Made by a program: the position numbers and the translations under genes
From: JAGVWJ01 sp964588555
Lineage (GTDB): Archaea; Micrarchaeota; Micrarchaeia; Anstonellales; Bilamarchaeaceae
NCBI GenBank assembly: GCA_964588555.1
Contig: CAZPPT010000007.1
Coordinates: 11,993 to 75,992, forward strand
DNA: 64,000 bases
Reading direction: 5' to 3'
The notes under the pieces: model-generated
What the model was told of the DNA's origin: nothing
Database searches by the model: none
What the model saw: the letters and a program-made list of their open reading frames with translations, nothing else
Part shown: one piece after another, positions 40,627 to 49,647 of the stretch
Layout of the letters: each line of letters opens with the position of its first letter
Numbering within the stretch: the first letter of the stretch is position 1

Positions 40627-41391
40627 ATGGGAATTAAGGCAGTTATATTTGACATGGATGGCGTCCTTGTTGATTTGAAAAACTGGGTTCATACCCCGTT
40701 GCTTGCAACGAAACCCAGTTTTTCAAAGTTGTGACCGAATGGGGCATACCCCTCCAGCTTGCTGCGGGATCCCTTCGGTCACATTGATTCCCAATTGCTT
40801 CATTTTGAGGCAGAGCGGAAAACACTTTCTCATTTTGGCCATCGCATAACAGACGAGGAATTGAAGAAGTACCTTGGATGGAATGAAAATGCATTTTGGG
40901 ATGAGATGAAGAGCATATATAATATACACGAATCAGTTGCCGTGATACGAAAAACAAAGAAACCGCTCTTTGAGTCACTTCTTAAAAAAGCGCTTAAGCC
41001 CGATTACGCATTGCAAAGGGTTCTTACTGACCTGCGAAAAAAAGGACTTAGATTAGCAGTCGCATCCTCAGCACCAAAACAATGGATTTTTATGACCCTT
41101 GAAGGGCTCGCGATTCGATCATGTTTTGATGCAATCGTTTCCGGCGACACACTCAAACGAAGTAAGCCGTTTCCGGATATTTTCTTGAAAGCTGCCAAGG
41201 ACCTAGGTGTCGAACCGCAAGCGTGCGTTGTTATAGAGGACGCGCCAGCCGGTATTCTTGCTGCAAACCGCGCAAATATGTACGCAATAGCATTACATGT
41301 TCCTACTAATCAAGGGTGCGATCTTTCCGCTGCAAATAGAGAGATAAACAATCTATCCGAGCTTGCCCAGTTGCTCACCACGCTCATTTAA
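40627..41391 (+). pseudogene. HAD-superfamily hydrolase gene broken by mobile element
   Basis: The frame starts MGIKAVIFDMDGVLVD, the nucleophile motif of HAD phosphatases, and is then interrupted by the 114-bp element at 40675-40788. The insertion length is a multiple of three, but it has one in-frame TGA (40732-40734). Beyond it the frame resumes SQLLHFEAERKTLSHFG, then VASSAPKQW, GDTLKRSKPFPDIFLKAA and VIEDAPAGILAA, the remaining HAD motifs. Removing the element gives DMDGVLVDSQLL, the expected beta-phosphoglucomutase-like continuation. A truncated protein could start at TTG 40759, but would lack the catalytic Asp. Confidence 0.85.
40675..40788 (+). mobile_element. 114-bp double-hairpin element, copy 2
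   Basis: Same length and ends as copy 1: it begins after TTGAT (40670-40674, with GTTGAT from the HAD gene) and ends TTGAT (40784-40788). The stem of hairpin 1 (40674-40689 with 40712-40727) is again perfect, but one G:C pair is changed to T:A. The 22-nt loop (40690-40711) is the exact reverse complement of the loop in copy 1, so hairpin 1 is inverted. Hairpin 2 (TGTGACCGAA at 40730-40739, TTCGGTCACA at 40774-40783) keeps its orientation. This copy interrupts the HAD gene. Confidence 0.85.
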
Positions 41392-41415
41392 TAAAATAGC
41401 GTACAAATTACCTTT

Positions 41416-42402
41416 ATGAAATACCAAGTCAATGTCAACGAGGTTAAAAAAATTCAGGCAAACATCTGGAAGGAAATTGCCGGGACATTTGCATTACGAA
41501 AAGGAAAAGTTGGTGAGCCGCTTCCGATTTATGGCCATTACGGCGGCGTATTTCAAGTCGGGGGCGAACAGCTCGTTATTCATTGCGACGGCGTCGGGAC
41601 GAAGGTGCTTGTTGCCGAGGCGCTCAAGAAATACGATACTGTTGGCATTGATGCAATTGCAATGAACGTAAACGACGTTGCCTGCATGGGCGCCGAGCCC
41701 CTTGTCGGTGTTGATTATCTTGCGCTTGGCAAAGAAAATGAAGCACTTGTAAGCGAGGTCATGAAAGGACTTGTTGCCGGTGCACACGAAAGCGACTGCG
41801 CAATCATCGGAGGCGAAACCGCAATTGTTCCTGCACTTTTGAAAGATGAGAAATCATTTGACCTTACGTTTACGGTTATCGGCCGGATTAGGGATAAAAT
41901 AATAACGGGCGAATCAATACAGCCTGGCGACATACTTATCGGTTTGGAAAGCTCAGGCCTCCATAGCAATGGCTATACGCTTGCGCAAAAGGCGCTCGAC
42001 CTAAAAAAATGGGGGCCGGAAATGCTTGTGCCTACGAGAATATATGTTAAAAGCGTGCTTGAAGCGCTCGAAACAACGGAGGTTCACGGCGTTGCGCACA
42101 TTACGGGCGGCGCCTTTAGTAAATTAACGAGATTGAATAAAAATGTCGGGTTTGAATTAACGCGTATGCCCCGCTTTCCGCCAATTTTTGCTGCATTGTT
42201 TGAAAAAGTAAAGGATGCTCGCGAGATGTACCGGACCTTTAATTGCGGCATCGGTATGGTCATTGTTGCGCCGCAGAGCGAGGAAAATAAGATTCGGGAT
42301 GTGGTGAAGAAATACTCGATCCGCTCGCACGTTCTCGGTGCGGTTACTGATAAGCAGGGCGTACGGCTTATGCATGAGGGAAAAGAGATCAGCCTTGTGT
42401 GA
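41416..42402 (+). CDS. purM: Phosphoribosylformylglycinamidine cyclo-ligase
   Basis: This 328-residue enzyme closes the imidazole ring to form AIR in purine synthesis with ATP. IHCDGVGTKVLVAEALKKYDTVGIDAIAMNVNDVACMGAEPL is the metal/ATP region of the PurM/PurL fold, and IIGGETAIVP and GLHSNGYTLAQKAL are further signature stretches. C-terminal HITGGAFSKLTRLNKN (GGG/HITGG), CGIGMVIV. The gene is alone on this strand and converges with the ATPase at 42389, overlapping by 14 bp. Confidence 0.93.
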   Translation: MKYQVNVNEVKKIQANIWKEIAGTFALRKGKVGEPLPIYGHYGGVFQVGGEQLVIHCDGVGTKVLVAEALKKYDTVGIDAIAMNVNDVACMGAEPLVGVDYLALGKENEALVSEVMKGLVAGAHESDCAIIGGETAIVPALLKDEKSFDLTFTVIGRIRDKIITGESIQPGDILIGLESSGLHSNGYTLAQKALDLKKWGPEMLVPTRIYVKSVLEALETTEVHGVAHITGGAFSKLTRLNKNVGFELTRMPRFPPIFAALFEKVKDAREMYRTFNCGIGMVIVAPQSEENKIRDVVKKYSIRSHVLGAVTDKQGVRLMHEGKEISLV

Positions 42403-43012
42403 TCATTTCGGCAACACCCCGTATCCCATCCCATTTTATTTTCCATTTTTTAATTTTAATTCCTTTTTTGAAAAACGGCGCATGTGCAACATATGTCTCG
42501 CCTTCACCGCCTTCCAAAAATGGGTGGATATTTTTTATCTTTGCCTCGCCGAGCTCCTTAAATGGCCTTCCAAGCCATTCTTTGCCAAGTCCTTCTGCCG
42601 CAACTGCACTGACATATATTTCAAAGTAGCGGAGCATTTCTTCCATTAATTCAGTTTCTTTATGCCACAGTGGCGCATAGGTCGGAACTCCCAATTCCTC
42701 GCCAACTCGTTCTATTCTTCTTTTTTGGTACTCGCTCGCCACTGCACCTGCAATAATCCCATTTACCTTTAATCGTGCGAGTAGCCGTTTCAAATCATCA
42801 TGCCATTTCTCGTCATTTGTTTTCAAGAAATACTGCCTTAGCCCAAGTGCTTTTGCCTGCAGTTTTGTCTTACCGATATTTGGATGGTGAAACATCATGG
42901 AGTATTCTTCTGCTTTTACTGTGATGAGTATGGGTTCAAACCCCTGTGTGAGCGCCCAGAAGGTGCTAAAGACGCTGTCCTTACCTCCTGAGAACAAGCA
43001 AGCAACACGCAT
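42389..43012 (-). CDS. Dph6-like N-type ATP pyrophosphatase (DUF71)
   Basis: This 207-residue protein has the PP-loop CLFSGGKDSVFSTFWA at its N-terminus and NGIIAGAVASEYQKRRIERV in the middle, as in the MJ0570/Dph6 family. EGGEGETYVAHAPFFKKGI is the typical C-terminal signature. The family includes diphthine-ammonia ligase, the last step of diphthamide synthesis on elongation factor 2, and B12-related amide ligases. No other diphthamide gene is adjacent, so the substrate is not fixed. Confidence 0.85.
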   Translation of the reverse strand: MRVACLFSGGKDSVFSTFWALTQGFEPILITVKAEEYSMMFHHPNIGKTKLQAKALGLRQYFLKTNDEKWHDDLKRLLARLKVNGIIAGAVASEYQKRRIERVGEELGVPTYAPLWHKETELMEEMLRYFEIYVSAVAAEGLGKEWLGRPFKELGEAKIKNIHPFLEGGEGETYVAHAPFFKKGIKIKKWKIKWDGIRGVAEMITQG

Positions 43013-43062
43013 GGTATTTACTTAATCAGAACGTTTTTTATTCTTCTTTTCGATTAGTTTTC

Positions 43063-43851
43063 ATGATTAAGGCGATTGTTCTTGATTTAGATGGCACGCT
43101 CTATAGGGGGGGACGGGTTATTCCGGGCATCCCACGCACGCTCGAAACGCTTCGAAAAAACGGGTTCAAACTTTTTTTCGTCTCAAACGCAAGCATGCGG
43201 ACCCGTGAGGACCAGGCAAGGAAATTGCGAAAGATGGACATTGCATGTACGATCAACGAAATGTACAACAGTGCGTACGCAACCGCAAATTATGTTAAGG
43301 CTAATTATCTCGACCCATGCGCATATGTTATTAGCGAGGGTGGGTTACGGACTGAACTAAAGCGGGCGGGGGTAAAAATAATTAAAAGAGAAAACGAGGA
43401 TCCGACGGTTGTTGTAACCGGACTTGACACAAAGCTTACTTTTGAAAAATTAACGATCGCGCTTCGCGCACTCCTTAATGGCGCGGATTTTATTGTATCA
43501 AACGCCGACCGCATTTATCCGGTGGAAAGCGGGATACTTCCAGGAAGCGGGACAATTGCTGCATTTTTGCAATATGGGTCGCGGAAAAAACCAATTATAA
43601 TTGGAAAGCCAAGCACACATTTGATCGAAGCGGTACTAAAAGAAAATAAGCTTAAACGGGACGAGGTGCTTATTGTGGGTGACAATTATGAGACTGATAT
43701 TCTTGTTGCCCATGCACTACGGATTAAGTCCGCATTGGTGTTGACCGGCTTAACAAAACGGAGCGACCTTAAAAAGTGGAAAAAGAAGCCTGATTATGTC
43801 ATCCGATCCGTCAAAGACCTGCCACAATTAATTCGCTCTACCCGTCAATGA
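43063..43851 (+). CDS. HAD-IIA family phosphatase
   Basis: This 262-residue protein has the HAD nucleophile motif VLDLDGTLYRG, a cap segment typical of the NagD/PGP subfamily (VSNASMRTREDQARKL), and the C-terminal KPSTHLIEAVL and VGDNYETDILVAHAL. This group dephosphorylates small phosphates such as phosphoglycolate or nucleotides. It is a separate gene from the broken HAD gene at 40627 and belongs to a different subclass. Its 3' end overlaps the convergent zinc-ribbon gene by 14 bp. Confidence 0.86.
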   Translation: MIKAIVLDLDGTLYRGGRVIPGIPRTLETLRKNGFKLFFVSNASMRTREDQARKLRKMDIACTINEMYNSAYATANYVKANYLDPCAYVISEGGLRTELKRAGVKIIKRENEDPTVVVTGLDTKLTFEKLTIALRALLNGADFIVSNADRIYPVESGILPGSGTIAAFLQYGSRKKPIIIGKPSTHLIEAVLKENKLKRDEVLIVGDNYETDILVAHALRIKSALVLTGLTKRSDLKKWKKKPDYVIRSVKDLPQLIRSTRQ

Positions 43852-44143
43852 TGTCCTTAAGCGAGTTACTTGAATCCTGCCCGCTAAAGAAGATGTCGTC
43901 AAGGTTAACCGGCTGGGTCGTATTTGAGGTGTCCGAACCCGACGGCGTGCCTGAATGTGCCGATGAAAATGGCGCGGCATTTGTCTGCCCTACTTCAACT
44001 ATGTTGTAAGTGATCTGCAAGCTGTTTCCGCAGCGGCATTTCCCGTGGAGCTGGAGTTCATTAAGGGAAATTTCACTGCTTACATAGAACGTGTTATCGG
44101 CATTACAGTTGGAACAACGAATTGTCCGTCTTAATTCGACCAT
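43838..44143 (-). CDS. Zinc-ribbon protein with disordered tail
   Basis: This 101-residue protein has a small zinc ribbon (CSNCNADNTF ... CRCGNSL; two Cys pairs), followed by a Ser/Thr/Pro-rich tail (about residues 55-85) and an acidic end. It resembles archaeal single-ribbon proteins of unknown function. TATAAATATAAAG (about 44160-44172) lies about 25 bp upstream on the minus strand, which fixes ATG 44143. Confidence 0.6.
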   Translation of the reverse strand: MVELRRTIRCSNCNADNTFYVSSEISLNELQLHGKCRCGNSLQITYNIVEVGQTNAAPFSSAHSGTPSGSDTSNTTQPVNLDDIFFSGQDSSNSLKDIIDG

Positions 44144-44180
44144 GTCAAGGTGTACGAACTTTATATTTATATACCTATCC

Positions 44181-44762
44181 TTACTCCCACCTGCCTGCGC
44201 CCTTGCGAAGGAGGCGCTGCCGTGCAAGGTCGATAACGGTCGATGATTGCTTATATTTTGTCTGGCCGCCGTCAATTGCCAGGTCGCAGGCCGCAAGCAC
44301 TTCCTTACTTATGGAACCAAACGTGAATGCGTCCTCATGCCCGCTGATGTTTGCACTTGTTGCGATGAGGGGCACGCCCGTTTTTGCAATGACGTCTCGG
44401 GTAAAATCATGGTCGGGTATTCGTATACCAAGCAGGTCTGTGGGAGTTACGGGCATCGGCACCTTCGCCCGCGCAATAAACGTATAGGGCCCAGGCAGGC
44501 AGCGCTTAAGCACCGATTCTTCGATATCGTCAAGCCGGATATAACGGGAGAGCATATAAAAGTCTGAAAACGCAACTGAAAGCGGTTTTCCACCTTCACG
44601 GTGCTTTATTTTGTATATTTTTGCAACCACCTCGTGGCTCGTCGCGTCTCCCCCTATACCATAGACCGTGTCGGTCGGGTACAGGATAACCTTTCCCTGC
44701 TTAATTGCAAGCGCTGTTTTTTCAAGCGCGTCTTTTTCCGTTATTTTGACAACTTCTACCAT
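44181..44762 (-). CDS. Threonylcarbamoyl-AMP synthase (Sua5/YrdC)
   Basis: This 193-residue protein has the YrdC fold: GKVILYPTDTVYGIGGDAT (the P-T-D-T-V-Y-G motif), KIKHREGGKPLSVAFSD and CLPGPYTFIARAK, LGIRIPDHDFTR, LIATSANISG. It makes threonylcarbamoyl-AMP, the donor for t6A37 on ANN-reading tRNAs, with the KEOPS complex. It lacks the Sua5 C-terminal domain and is therefore closer in size to TsaC. Partners are not in the window. Confidence 0.9.
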   Translation of the reverse strand: MVEVVKITEKDALEKTALAIKQGKVILYPTDTVYGIGGDATSHEVVAKIYKIKHREGGKPLSVAFSDFYMLSRYIRLDDIEESVLKRCLPGPYTFIARAKVPMPVTPTDLLGIRIPDHDFTRDVIAKTGVPLIATSANISGHEDAFTFGSISKEVLAACDLAIDGGQTKYKQSSTVIDLARQRLLRKGAGRWE

Positions 44763-44834
44763 GTAATCAACTATATTTATTTCTAAAACAACAAAATAAA
44801 ATACTATGACACGCGTGCTGCGATAATTATATTC

Positions 44835-46364
44835 TTAGAGTAAATCCTTCCTCAACCGTTCAATGCCAAGTGCTGCTAACAGTTTTCCAACACGCGGCCC
44901 GCGGTCCTTTCCGATGAGCGTCTGGTATATCTGCCTAAAAAATTCCTTTGGTTCAATGCCGCGCGATTTTGCAAACTCGAATACTGCATTGTGTATAGCA
45001 AGTGCATCCATGTTTGTGGCAAGGGATTCTACAAACAGGCGCACGTTTCCTTCAGCTTTGCGTGGTGAGTACTTGAAGTTATAATCATCCGGTACAAATG
45101 CGTTTTTGATCCACTGCTCGACATATGGCTTAAGGTATCCCACGCCATCTGCATCGTTGAGCACTTCCCCGACCTTTTTCCAGTCATAATATACTTGGTA
45201 ATAGAGAAGTATGTCTAAAAATGGCGCTTTCCAGTGCATCTTGTCAGTGCTTAGGCTAAATGCGAGTGCTTTTTTATGGTCAGCGCGGCTCAAACTGCTG
45301 CCCCCCTTCTTCGCAAGTTCGCTTGCCCCTTGGAACTCGTCGTATGCCCTAAGGAGGTTTTCAGGGGTCGGGTTAATATCAATGTTTTCTTCGAGGTCCG
45401 GCTTAAGTAAAAGGTATTTGAGTATTTCCGGAGGAATAAACGTCAGGAGCTCAGTTACCCCCAGTCCAAGTCCCTTTGATTTTGAATACTTCTTTCCCTC
45501 AAGAAGAATAAATCCATAGCGGTAAGGTACGTGATATTCCGTTTTCATAAGCTCAAGCGTCACTGCCCTGCATGTATCCTCACTTCCTCCCTTTGTGTGG
45601 TGGTCTACACCTGCACCTTCGATGCTGGTACCCAGTATTTGTTTCCATGCGGGCCAGTGGAGGCGCCAGAGGATCTTGTACTTGTGATTGCCAATAGTTG
45701 TCTTTCCACGATGGCCGCATCCCTGTGTATATCCGACATTTCGGTCGCATGCGTATTCGTAGTTCTCACCGTCATGGGAAATAACGCGTGTCGTTGCAAT
45801 CTTGCCGCAATTTTCACAAATGGGCATAATGACTGAAAAATCCTTGGGGAGCGTCCGGCCGCTTGTCTTTTCAATAAGCTCACGTGCCTTTGCCTCGTTT
45901 TTCAGGTAGAACCGCGCCCATTCGTCAAATTTCCCTTCCGCATACATGTCATTGGCTCGAATAACGGTGCATGTCACCCCGAGCTTCCCCATAAGCGCAA
46001 GCACTTCATCCAAAAAATGGTCGCCAAAACTCCTGCTTGTGCCTGTCGGGTCAGGGACGTCGCATAATGGCTTACCAAGATGCGGCTCAAGCTGTGCTTT
46101 GTATTTTTCCATTGGAATGGGGATTTTGTCAAATGCATCTAAAATGTCCCCAATAAGATAGAACGTTGTCTTTTTTCCCTTGCGTTTAAGCATTTCTTCG
46201 ATCGTTGCAGGGAACAGGAACTCACAGACCGTGCCAAAATGTGCAGGGCCGCTTGTTGTCATACCCGAAGTGATCACATAGGGTTCTTTCTTTTCCTTAA
46301 TAACGAGGTCTGCCAAATGTTCGCTCCAGTGTTTATGCTCGGCCTTGTTTTCCATGCGTTTCAT
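44835..46364 (-). CDS. lysK: Lysyl-tRNA synthetase, class I
   Basis: This 509-residue synthetase is the class I type found mostly in archaea. The HIGH-like motif is TSGPAHFGTV (about residue 38) and the KMSKS-like motif is KYSKSKGLGLG. The inserted zinc domain has CENCGKIAT ... CDRNVGYTQGCGHRG. C-terminal alpha-helical cage: LAALGIERLRKDLL. It charges tRNA-Lys. The gene stands alone, followed 15 bp upstream by the membrane protein gene at 46380. Confidence 0.95.
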   Translation of the reverse strand: MKRMENKAEHKHWSEHLADLVIKEKKEPYVITSGMTTSGPAHFGTVCEFLFPATIEEMLKRKGKKTTFYLIGDILDAFDKIPIPMEKYKAQLEPHLGKPLCDVPDPTGTSRSFGDHFLDEVLALMGKLGVTCTVIRANDMYAEGKFDEWARFYLKNEAKARELIEKTSGRTLPKDFSVIMPICENCGKIATTRVISHDGENYEYACDRNVGYTQGCGHRGKTTIGNHKYKILWRLHWPAWKQILGTSIEGAGVDHHTKGGSEDTCRAVTLELMKTEYHVPYRYGFILLEGKKYSKSKGLGLGVTELLTFIPPEILKYLLLKPDLEENIDINPTPENLLRAYDEFQGASELAKKGGSSLSRADHKKALAFSLSTDKMHWKAPFLDILLYYQVYYDWKKVGEVLNDADGVGYLKPYVEQWIKNAFVPDDYNFKYSPRKAEGNVRLFVESLATNMDALAIHNAVFEFAKSRGIEPKEFFRQIYQTLIGKDRGPRVGKLLAALGIERLRKDLL

Positions 46365-46379
46365 CTCTGGGGTCAGCGC

Positions 46380-47453
46380 TTATTTTTTTGCTGATTTTTT
46401 TCTTGGTTTTTTAGAAGGAGTCTTATTCATCGGTGCCCCCTTTGTCCGTGGTGGGGCAGGCGTTATGGGTGTCTGCGGCTTACTTTCCGTAGCTGGCATG
46501 CGCTTCGTTGTAACTGGTGGGTAGGTAACTGCAGGTTCATGCGTCTTTTGGACCATAAGTTCGTGCGGTGCTGAGATTTTCTTCCAGAAGAAATACTGTA
46601 ATGATGTCATGGCCATGCCCGTAACGATGCTTTGGATGAGCGCTACAATCATGATCAGTATAAACAGAAGGATCATGAGCGGAACTATGAATGAGAACAC
46701 AAAGCCGATTTGTATGATGGTAAAAAATATTTGAAATATGCCGCTTATGGTAAGTATTACTACAATAAGCGCGATGTCAAACAGAAATGTCGCCACTATG
46801 TTTTGCCTAACGAGTGCCATCGACCGTTTGAATGCTTCAATCACGCCGCGTTTGTTAAGTACGATTTCAGGAAGCGAAAACTGGATGAAAAACGCAATAA
46901 TGATCCAGATAATAAAAAACAGGAAAAATAGTAGGATGCTTATTCCAAATCCGCCAAAAAATGCCTCTGGACTCTCAACAAATGATGCAAACGATGAAAT
47001 CAACAAAAGAGCAGGAACCCCAAATACAATAAGGGCAATGCACATCATTAAAATCTCATATGCTGCCATGGGCATAATCAATTGCCGTACTGTGCCAAGG
47101 AGCGGGAATTTTTTCCCTCCTGTGCGGTTATTGACTGCCGCATATGCGGAATTGCCAATCGCGCTTTGGAGTATTGAAAATACTACATATAATATGCCGC
47201 CAAAGAATACGATGGGAAGTACGTTCTGCGACAGTTTTGTTATAAAACCGGCGCCTAGTGACCCGTATTCATCAGCACTAAAAAGCCCGAGTCCGGCAAA
47301 TAGCAAAAGGAATAAAACAATCGCAATAATGCTTACTACATAAACCAAAAGATATATTTTGCCAAAATCAAGTGCAAGGCCACGAAACTGTGTCTTGAGA
47401 AGCTGCCATGATTCGCCAAACGACTTGCTCACCGTATCAATCGATTCTCCCAT
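46380..47453 (-). CDS. Polytopic membrane protein with Lys-rich tail
   Basis: This 357-residue protein has about six hydrophobic segments (for example YLLVYVVSIIAIVLFLLLFAG, ILLFFLFFIIWIIIAFFIQF, LMILLFILIMIVALIQSIV), and a cytosolic C-terminus rich in Pro and Lys ending SKKPRKKSAKK. It resembles the archaeal membrane-domain family often annotated as a DUF; I cannot name a function. ATG 47453 is fixed by TTTTTAAAGC (about 47474-47484). It precedes lysK in the same direction. Confidence 0.6.
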   Translation of the reverse strand: MGESIDTVSKSFGESWQLLKTQFRGLALDFGKIYLLVYVVSIIAIVLFLLLFAGLGLFSADEYGSLGAGFITKLSQNVLPIVFFGGILYVVFSILQSAIGNSAYAAVNNRTGGKKFPLLGTVRQLIMPMAAYEILMMCIALIVFGVPALLLISSFASFVESPEAFFGGFGISILLFFLFFIIWIIIAFFIQFSLPEIVLNKRGVIEAFKRSMALVRQNIVATFLFDIALIVVILTISGIFQIFFTIIQIGFVFSFIVPLMILLFILIMIVALIQSIVTGMAMTSLQYFFWKKISAPHELMVQKTHEPAVTYPPVTTKRMPATESKPQTPITPAPPRTKGAPMNKTPSKKPRKKSAKK

Positions 47454-47505
47454 GGATTTAATTGTCCACAATAAGCTTTAAAAAGGGTAAGCAATATATC
47501 TATAT

Positions 47506-47624
<119 letters not shown>

Positions 47625-47647
47625 TTCCTAATTGCAAAGCATGTTGT

Positions 47648-47665
47648 CGGCATTTTTTTGCCGTG
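47648..47665 (+). terminator. Hairpin with T-run after 5S rRNA
   Basis: CGGCA, seven T, then TGCCG make a short stem with a T-rich loop about 25 bp after the 5S 3' end. A T-run of this kind is enough to end archaeal transcription, so it is a likely terminator for the 5S transcript. Confidence 0.5.
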
Positions 47666-47682
47666 TCGCCATATTTTTATAA

Positions 47683-47698
47683 GCTAATCTCTATTAGC
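47683..47698 (+). promoter_or_regulatory. Inverted repeat before EEP phosphatase gene
   Basis: GCTAAT and ATTAGC flank a 4-bp spacer and lie directly upstream of ATG 47704, after a TATA-like ATTTTTATAAG (about 47672-47682). The position, at the expected transcription start, fits a repressor site. The same arms occur with a 6-bp spacer at 36060-36077. Confidence 0.4.
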
Positions 47699-47703
47699 TA
47701 TTC

Positions 47704-48639
47704 ATGAAAAAACCTATTAGCATATTTTCTATTTCCATCTCAGTCTTTATCCTGTTTTTTTTCTTCAAGCTTCTTGACTTTTTTCTTAATGGCACAGCTT
47801 GGTTTTGGGAGTACGCAGTGTTTATTCCCGAATATTTCTTTACGCTTGCCGCACTTGGGATGCTTGCACTTTGCGTTAGGGAAAAAGATACGCGCACCAC
47901 CGGAATCTCGTTTTTGTTTCTTATCGCGACACTTATCAACTTGCCGATCGTTATTGCCGATGATCCTGTTCGCGCAAACGGAAATACCATTACCGTTCTT
48001 TCTTACAACAAGGGTTTTTGGCAACCGATGGATGAATCGTTTGCAGAATTTTTAAAATCACAAAATGCGGATATAATCCTTATCCAGGAAAGTGTTCCAG
48101 AGGATGACGTTGATTTCATTCTTCAAAAATTGCCTGGTTGGTACGGAGTACGCGCGCACGATGTGGTAACCCTCTCACGCTATCCCATTGTAGATGTAAA
48201 TGCAGGACGTATCGGAAGACATGTAAAAACAACCCATTCCATTAACGGAAAAGAAATTGATGTATATAATACACATACACGCCTCGTACTCGTTGGCCTT
48301 GGAGCAGGCGGACCAATAGATGTGTTTAGACTTCGTAACGAGGAATTTATAGAACTCTACGAACAACTCGATTCTGGTGATCGATGCAAGATTATCGGTG
48401 GTGACTTTAATACAAAATCAAACTCCCGCCCAATCGGTTATCTCATGAAGAATTTCAACGATGCAGCCCGCGCAACAACAAGCTACCCAATTACGTGGAA
48501 CAGTGTCATTCCGCTTTTCCGGGTTGATTATATATTTTCTTCGCCTTTACTCAAGCCGATCTCGTATCAATCCTTTACTCACATTCCTTCAGACCATTAT
48601 GTTATAAAAACAACGCTTGCAGGTATAGAACGGTGTTAG
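47704..48639 (+). CDS. Endonuclease/exonuclease/phosphatase-family protein, membrane-anchored
   Basis: This 311-residue protein has an N-terminal pair or trio of hydrophobic helices (about residues 5-27, 36-58, 65-85), then an EEP (DNase I-like) domain. The domain has ITVLSYNKGFW, ADIILIQESVPE (metal-binding Glu), YNTHTRLV, IIGGDFNTKSNS (catalytic GDFN) and PSDHYVI (the terminal His). Members hydrolyse phosphodiesters or phospholipids; the membrane anchor places the active domain on one face of the membrane. The substrate is unknown. It starts a run of three genes ending with ksgA. Confidence 0.8.
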   Translation: MKKPISIFSISISVFILFFFFKLLDFFLNGTAWFWEYAVFIPEYFFTLAALGMLALCVREKDTRTTGISFLFLIATLINLPIVIADDPVRANGNTITVLSYNKGFWQPMDESFAEFLKSQNADIILIQESVPEDDVDFILQKLPGWYGVRAHDVVTLSRYPIVDVNAGRIGRHVKTTHSINGKEIDVYNTHTRLVLVGLGAGGPIDVFRLRNEEFIELYEQLDSGDRCKIIGGDFNTKSNSRPIGYLMKNFNDAARATTSYPITWNSVIPLFRVDYIFSSPLLKPISYQSFTHIPSDHYVIKTTLAGIERC

Positions 48640-48641
48640 GC

Positions 48642-48887
48642 ATGGAAGAACCAGAACGGGCATTCAAGGACATACAGAAACTAAAAGCAATTATTGCTAA
48701 ATGTAAAGGATTTAATCTTCATAAAAAATATGCCGCAATTCTTGAATGGGTTGAAAACTATCTTTTTGACGCAGAGCATTTCTATAAGAACAAGGACTAC
48801 TATTCCGCCTTTGGCGCTGCAAATTACGCCTATGGCATGGTTGACGCACTGCTTATCTTAGAAGGGAAGAAAGATGAAACAGCTTAA
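48642..48887 (+). CDS. DUF357-family protein
   Basis: This 81-residue helical protein matches DUF357, an archaea-specific family: NYLFDAEHFYKNKDYYSAFGAANYAYGMVDALLILEG is the signature second half. Its position next to ksgA is common in archaea. It overlaps ksgA by 14 bp, so translation is coupled. Function unknown. ATG 48642 is used. Confidence 0.82.
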   Translation: MEEPERAFKDIQKLKAIIAKCKGFNLHKKYAAILEWVENYLFDAEHFYKNKDYYSAFGAANYAYGMVDALLILEGKKDETA

Positions 48888-49623
48888 ACGCCTCGGCCAG
48901 GTCTTTCTCCATAATCCGCGCATTTTGGAACGCGAGGCAGAACTTGCAGCAGTTGAAGGAAAAACCGTTCTTGAGATAGGCCCCGGAGACGGGCGGCTCA
49001 CGGAAAAGTTGCTTCTCCATAACCTGAAAAAAATAATTGTGGTTGAGAAAGATACGCGATTTGCCGACCAACTAAGAAATAAATTTGAACTCGATTCCCG
49101 AATAGAAATCGTTAATGCAGATATTCTTGAGTATCCGATTCCGGCGGTTGATGTGGTTATCGGTAACATTCCATATTACATCTCGTCCCCAATTATCTTC
49201 AGGCTCAAGGAGGTTTCATTCGGACGCGCACTTCTTATTGTCCAGAAAGAATTTGCAGAAAAGATGGTTGCAAAACCAAACGATTCAAATTATGGGAGAT
49301 TAAGCGTTACTTCCCAATTATTTTTTACTGTCGAATACGTCATGACGGTCCCGAAGATGTTTTTTTCCCCGCCCCCAAAGGTTGACTCCGCGCTTATTAC
49401 ATTGGTTCCCACCGGCACGGTTGTATCTGCCCAGGCCGAAGAACTTATCAACCTTTTATTTCAACATAAGAACCAGACCGTACGAAGCGCACTAAAACAC
49501 GCAAAGAAATGGAATATAGGCGAGCTGGAAGTTCTTGGTTCGTTTCTTTCACGGCGCGTCCGTACACTGGCTAAAGAGGAATGCCTTGCGATTGCGAATC
49601 TGCTGGAAAAGCAGGGTTTATAA
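48874..49623 (+). CDS. ksgA: 16S rRNA dimethyladenosine transferase
   Basis: This 249-residue SAM-dependent enzyme dimethylates two adjacent adenosines near the 3' end of 16S rRNA. LGQVFLHNPRIL and VLEIGPGDGRLTEKLL are the N-terminal and SAM-binding signatures, and VIGNIPYYISSPIIFRL contains the NIPY motif of N6-adenine methyltransferases. PPPKVDSALITLVP is the usual C-terminal signature. It overlaps the DUF357 gene. Confidence 0.93.
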   Translation: MKQLKRLGQVFLHNPRILEREAELAAVEGKTVLEIGPGDGRLTEKLLLHNLKKIIVVEKDTRFADQLRNKFELDSRIEIVNADILEYPIPAVDVVIGNIPYYISSPIIFRLKEVSFGRALLIVQKEFAEKMVAKPNDSNYGRLSVTSQLFFTVEYVMTVPKMFFSPPPKVDSALITLVPTGTVVSAQAEELINLLFQHKNQTVRSALKHAKKWNIGELEVLGSFLSRRVRTLAKEECLAIANLLEKQGL

Positions 49624-49647
49624 TTATAACTTACCATATTTAGTAAC

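Noticed and set aside
40732..40734. TGA in the HAD gene as selenocysteine or read-through codon
   Set aside because: The TGA lies within the mobile element and outside any HAD motif. No SECIS-like element is evident, and removing the insertion gives a normal motif.
40675..40788. Archaeal bulge-helix-bulge intron spliced from the HAD mRNA
   Set aside because: The ends do not form a recognisable bulge-helix-bulge, and the same element also occurs between genes at 11070, where splicing would be pointless.
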